A stretch of DNA of 64,000 bases from Colwellia sp. 39_35_sub15_T18 (GTDB lineage Bacteria; Pseudomonadota; Gammaproteobacteria; Enterobacterales; Alteromonadaceae), in assembly GCA_002162675.1 (NCBI GenBank), contig MAAE01000032.1, positions 1 to 64,000 on the forward strand, written 5' to 3'. Made by a program: the position numbers and the translations under genes. Shown in pieces: positions 61,209 to 64,000 of this stretch. The first letter of the stretch is position 1. Every line of letters starts with the position of its first letter. The notes beneath the pieces were generated by a model. It was not told the origin of the DNA, searched no databases, and saw only the letters and a list, made by a program, of their open reading frames with translations.

Positions 61209-62030
61209 ATGAAAAATATGAAATTTTGCTTGGTTAATGGCATACAACAAAGTCATATCGATATTGACAATCGTGGCCTTGCCTATGGTGATGGTTTATT
61301 TACCACGGCAAAAATCCAAGCGGGTCATATTCAATACTTAATGGCGCATATTGAGCGGTTACTTTTAGGCTGCGAAAAGCTTGGCATTGCTGCTCCTTCG
61401 CAAGCTGACTTAATCAAGCAGCTAACGAGTGTCGCCAAAAATTATTCATTAGCTGTGCTGAAAGTCATTATAACCGCTAATAGTGGCGGCCGAGGCTATG
61501 CACGTGCCAAGCACCATGATCATGATTTAATTATCATGGTGCATGATTACCCAGCACATTATGATGTGCTGGCTAGTACAGGAATTACATTAGGGATCAG
61601 TACACAGCAACTTGGGCTTAACCCCATGCTAGCGGGGTTAAAGCATTTAAACCGTCTTGAGCAAGTCTTATTAAGACAGGAATTATCAAGTCGGAGTGAG
61701 GATGACTTGTTAGTCACTAATATTGAAAAAAAAGTGATAGAAGCAACTAGTGCTAATGTGTTTTTCTTTTTAGAAGGGAAACTACAGACACCGGATATTA
61801 GTCAAAGTGGTGTTAATGGCGTAATGCGCCAAGCCATATTACAGCGTTATCCAGCAACCATTATAAAATCTTTTACCTTAGAAGATATTGCTAAAGTACA
61901 AGCCATGTTTGTTTGTAATTGTGTCATGGGTGTTATGCCCGTTAGCAGCTTTAATGGTAAAGCATTATCCGTAGCGCCAGTGCAAAATGTGCGTGACAGT
62001 ATGAACAACGGGGCTAAAAATCATGATTAG
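61209..62030 (+). CDS. pabC: 4-amino-4-deoxychorismate lyase
   Basis: The 273-residue PLP enzyme (fold type IV) releases p-aminobenzoate and pyruvate from aminodeoxychorismate for folate. 'NRGLAYGDGLFTTAKIQ', the PLP lysine in 'MLAGLKHLNRLEQVLLRQEL', and 'VIEATSANVFFFLEG' are present. AAGGATTTA precedes the ATG. Its end overlaps mltG by eight bases. The order fabF-pabC-mltG-tmk is the standard one. Confidence 0.93.
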   Translation: MKNMKFCLVNGIQQSHIDIDNRGLAYGDGLFTTAKIQAGHIQYLMAHIERLLLGCEKLGIAAPSQADLIKQLTSVAKNYSLAVLKVIITANSGGRGYARAKHHDHDLIIMVHDYPAHYDVLASTGITLGISTQQLGLNPMLAGLKHLNRLEQVLLRQELSSRSEDDLLVTNIEKKVIEATSANVFFFLEGKLQTPDISQSGVNGVMRQAILQRYPATIIKSFTLEDIAKVQAMFVCNCVMGVMPVSSFNGKALSVAPVQNVRDSMNNGAKNHD

Positions 62031-63039
62031 CACTGTTATTAAAAGAATGTTGTTGATTTTGTTGCTGACTTTTACACTATTCATAATTGCTTTTTTTCTG
62101 CTGTTAGAAAAACAAATGCAACTACCTTTGCCTCTTAGTCAGGTACAATTATTGACCGTTGATAAAGGCAGCTCAGTGAACTCCTTTGCTAAAAAATTGG
62201 TCAAACAAGGTTGGCTTGAAAATCGTTTTTGGCTGCGCGCTTATGCACGCTTATATCCTGATAAGGTGAAAATTAAAGCGGGAACCTATCAAATACCGCT
62301 TAACACTAGCTTACAAAGCTTATTGACACTGCTTTCTAGTGGTAAAGAGTACCAATTTCAGTTGACGTTTGTTGAGGGTACAAGCTTTCAGCAATGGTTA
62401 GCACAGTTAAAGCAGCAGCCAAAGTTAGCACAAACGTTATCTTCATTAACGTTAGCGCAAATAGCCCAACGTTTAGATATTAAACAAGCGAATCCTGAAG
62501 GGTGGTTTTTTCCTGAAACCTATGCTTTTACTCAAGGCACGGTCGACTTTCAATTATTAAAACGTGCCCATGCGAAGATGAAAACAGCTTTACATGAGCT
62601 ATGGCAGCAAAGAGCGACTAATTTACCTTATAAAACCCCATATCAAGCTTTGATTATGGCTTCAATTATTGAAAAAGAAACTAGCTATTTACCTGAGCAG
62701 GGGCTTATTGCCTCAGTCTTTATTAATCGTTTAGCCAAAAAAATGCGTTTGCAAACAGATCCAACGGTTATTTATGGCTTAGGAGAGCGTTATAAAGGTG
62801 ATATTACCCGCGCTCACTTGCGAGAAAAAACACTTTATAACACCTACAGAATTAATGGTTTACCGCCAACACCTATTGCCATGCCAAGTCTTTCGGCACT
62901 AAAGGCGGCGCTTAATCCTGCCAGCAGTGACTATTACTATTTTGTTAGTGCTGGTAATGGCAAGCATGCTTTTAGTAAAACACTTACCGAGCACAATGCC
63001 GCTGTTAGGCGGTTTTTGGCGTTATCAAGAAATAAGTAA
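62023..63039 (+). CDS. mltG: Endolytic murein transglycosylase MltG
   Basis: The 338-residue protein has one N-terminal membrane helix (about 8-28), a LysM-like segment ('LLTVDKGSSVNSFAKKLVKQ') and the YceG catalytic domain with the active Glu in 'LIMASIIEKETSYLPEQGLI', 'LQTDPTVIYGLGERYKGDI' and 'YNTYRINGLPPTPIAMPS'. It cuts new glycan strands and sets their length at the inner membrane. It overlaps pabC and precedes the alpha/beta hydrolase gene by ten bases. Confidence 0.94.
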   Translation: MISTVIKRMLLILLLTFTLFIIAFFLLLEKQMQLPLPLSQVQLLTVDKGSSVNSFAKKLVKQGWLENRFWLRAYARLYPDKVKIKAGTYQIPLNTSLQSLLTLLSSGKEYQFQLTFVEGTSFQQWLAQLKQQPKLAQTLSSLTLAQIAQRLDIKQANPEGWFFPETYAFTQGTVDFQLLKRAHAKMKTALHELWQQRATNLPYKTPYQALIMASIIEKETSYLPEQGLIASVFINRLAKKMRLQTDPTVIYGLGERYKGDITRAHLREKTLYNTYRINGLPPTPIAMPSLSALKAALNPASSDYYYFVSAGNGKHAFSKTLTEHNAAVRRFLALSRNK

Positions 63040-63049
63040 TATTGATTAT

Positions 63050-63631
63050 ATGAACAGCTCGATAAATAAAATGATAGTGGCGGATATTTTTGGGGTAACG
63101 CCAGCATTAATAGCGCTTGGTCGTACTATTAACGCTGATATCATTGTTGACCCTTATGATGGCAAAATGATGAACTTTGACAATGAGGCACAGGCATATC
63201 ATTATTTTACTGACAATGTTGGCCTTGATGTCTATGTAAATAAACTGTCTAAAATTATGAAAGAATGCGCTGATAAAACTATCATTATCGGCTTTAGTAT
63301 TGGCGCTGCTGCAATCTGGAAATTATCTGCATCAACCGATATCGAAATAATTAAACGAGTAAAATATGCAATTTGTTTTTATGGCTCTCAAATTAGGCAT
63401 TTAACTACCTTGTCTCCCAACTTTGATGTACAGCTTATTTTTCCTAAGAGTGAAGCTCATTTTGATGTGCAGGCATTAGTAGAGCGGCTCGCTAACAAAA
63501 AAAGGGTGACTGCGGTACAAGTTGATTTTTTGCATGGCTTTATGAATTCACATTCTAATAACTTTAATCAGCTGGGCTATACAGCGCATGTGAAACTATT
63601 ACAGCAAAATATTAATTTAAGTGATTATTGA
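63050..63631 (+). CDS. Dienelactone hydrolase-like alpha/beta protein
   Basis: The 193-residue protein is short for an alpha/beta hydrolase and has the nucleophile elbow 'TIIIGFSIGAAAIWKL' (G-x-S-x-G) and a possible His in 'FLHGFMNSH'. It looks like the dienelactone hydrolase group. The substrate is unknown. The ATG at 63050 avoids overlap with mltG but has no clear ribosome binding site; an ATG seven codons further on is possible. It sits between mltG and tmk, where E. coli has nothing. Confidence 0.7.
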   Translation: MNSSINKMIVADIFGVTPALIALGRTINADIIVDPYDGKMMNFDNEAQAYHYFTDNVGLDVYVNKLSKIMKECADKTIIIGFSIGAAAIWKLSASTDIEIIKRVKYAICFYGSQIRHLTTLSPNFDVQLIFPKSEAHFDVQALVERLANKKRVTAVQVDFLHGFMNSHSNNFNQLGYTAHVKLLQQNINLSDY

Positions 63632-63738
63632 CAACATATTCTTTAAAAGGACTTAAATAAGGTGTTGTTAATCTAAAAGCTATATATTATTGCCCGTGTG
63701 TTCCTCGTGGGAAACTTAAATAAATAGATGAGAGAAAT

Positions 63739-64000
63739 ATGAATAAAGGTTTTATGGTTGTTTTTGATGGCAGTAATGGCGCGGGTAAAACAACCGTTAT
63801 CAAAGGGGTTGAACAATACTTGCTATCAAAAGGCTTCGATGTACTTCTCACCAGAGAGCCGGGCGGTACACCTATAGGGGAAAAAATTAGAGACGTTATT
63901 TTAGATCCCACCACCCCCGAAATGTCATTTATGACCGAATTAATGCTCTTTGGTGCTGGACGTGCCCAACATATTCAAGAAAAAATAGTGCCTGCGTTAG
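63739..64000 (+). CDS. tmk: Thymidylate kinase, N-terminal part
   Basis: The frame runs off the right edge; 87 codons are seen. 'MVVFDGSNGAGKTTVIKGVE' is the P-loop, with DGSNGAG in place of the more common EGxEGAG. 'LLTREPGGTPIGEKIRDVIL' is the TMK-specific DRX-type dTMP region, and 'ELMLFGAGRAQHIQEKIVPA' follows. The enzyme makes dTDP from dTMP. AGAGAAAT lies before the ATG. The place after mltG agrees with the usual order. Confidence 0.9.
   Translation, partial: MNKGFMVVFDGSNGAGKTTVIKGVEQYLLSKGFDVLLTREPGGTPIGEKIRDVILDPTTPEMSFMTELMLFGAGRAQHIQEKIVPAL

Noticed and set aside
62927-63049. 41-residue N-terminal extension of the alpha/beta hydrolase-like protein
   Set aside because: It overlaps the end of mltG in another frame and its residues look like a shifted reading of that gene.

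Overview
The window is AT-rich chromosomal DNA of a marine gammaproteobacterium. Gene order (rne/rluC, maf-yceD-rpmF-plsX-fabD-fabG-acpP-fabF-pabC-mltG-tmk, and hexR/zwf-pgl-edd-eda) and protein sequences fit the Alteromonadales, most likely Colwellia or a close relative. That placement rests on recognition, not a database search. No rRNA, tRNA, CRISPR array, prophage or complete insertion sequence was seen.

Layout. 0-11 kb is a patchwork of small accessory units: a J-domain protein, a RidA-like/DUF2798/monooxygenase operon with a divergent LysR regulator, an azoreductase and an SDR with a divergent TetR regulator, an SDR-like protein with a divergent LysR regulator, and 5-oxoprolinase pxpABC. 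This part also holds a 160-bp inverted-repeat element and a decayed fragment of a second pxpA copy. 11-16 kb has a CBS protein, the helicase HrpA and a PilZ protein. 16-24 kb is central carbon metabolism: pyruvate kinase, HexR and the Entner-Doudoroff genes, with a HexR-type operator upstream of zwf. 24-31 kb has an orphan FetB-like permease, RNase E with a long leader, RluC and a HAD phosphatase.

31-54.7 kb is the most unusual part. An ApbE flavin transferase and a leftward group (two c-type cytochrome-like proteins and a Tat-exported DUF1501 protein) sit beside a rightward run of fifteen genes. That run encodes an HzsA-like two-CxxCH lipoprotein, two outer-membrane beta-barrel proteins, a TlpA thioredoxin, a DUF4266 lipoprotein ending in GGGGCGCN, a DUF3570 barrel, a coiled-coil periplasmic protein, three TPR proteins (two of them lipoproteins), a small exported protein, ExbB, two ExbD proteins and a TonB-like protein with an AgmX/PglI-type tail. 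Coupled starts and overlaps suggest one function. My reading is a cell-envelope redox module joined to a proton-driven, Glt/Agl-like trans-envelope machine. The function is not known from the sequence.

54.7-64 kb is the housekeeping lipid cluster, from maf to the start of tmk. It lacks fabH at its usual place between plsX and fabD, has a promoter that leaves yceD almost leaderless, and has a structured acpP leader.

Two families of short elements with terminal inverted repeats are scattered through the window. One has four copies, each 32-55 bp upstream of a start codon.
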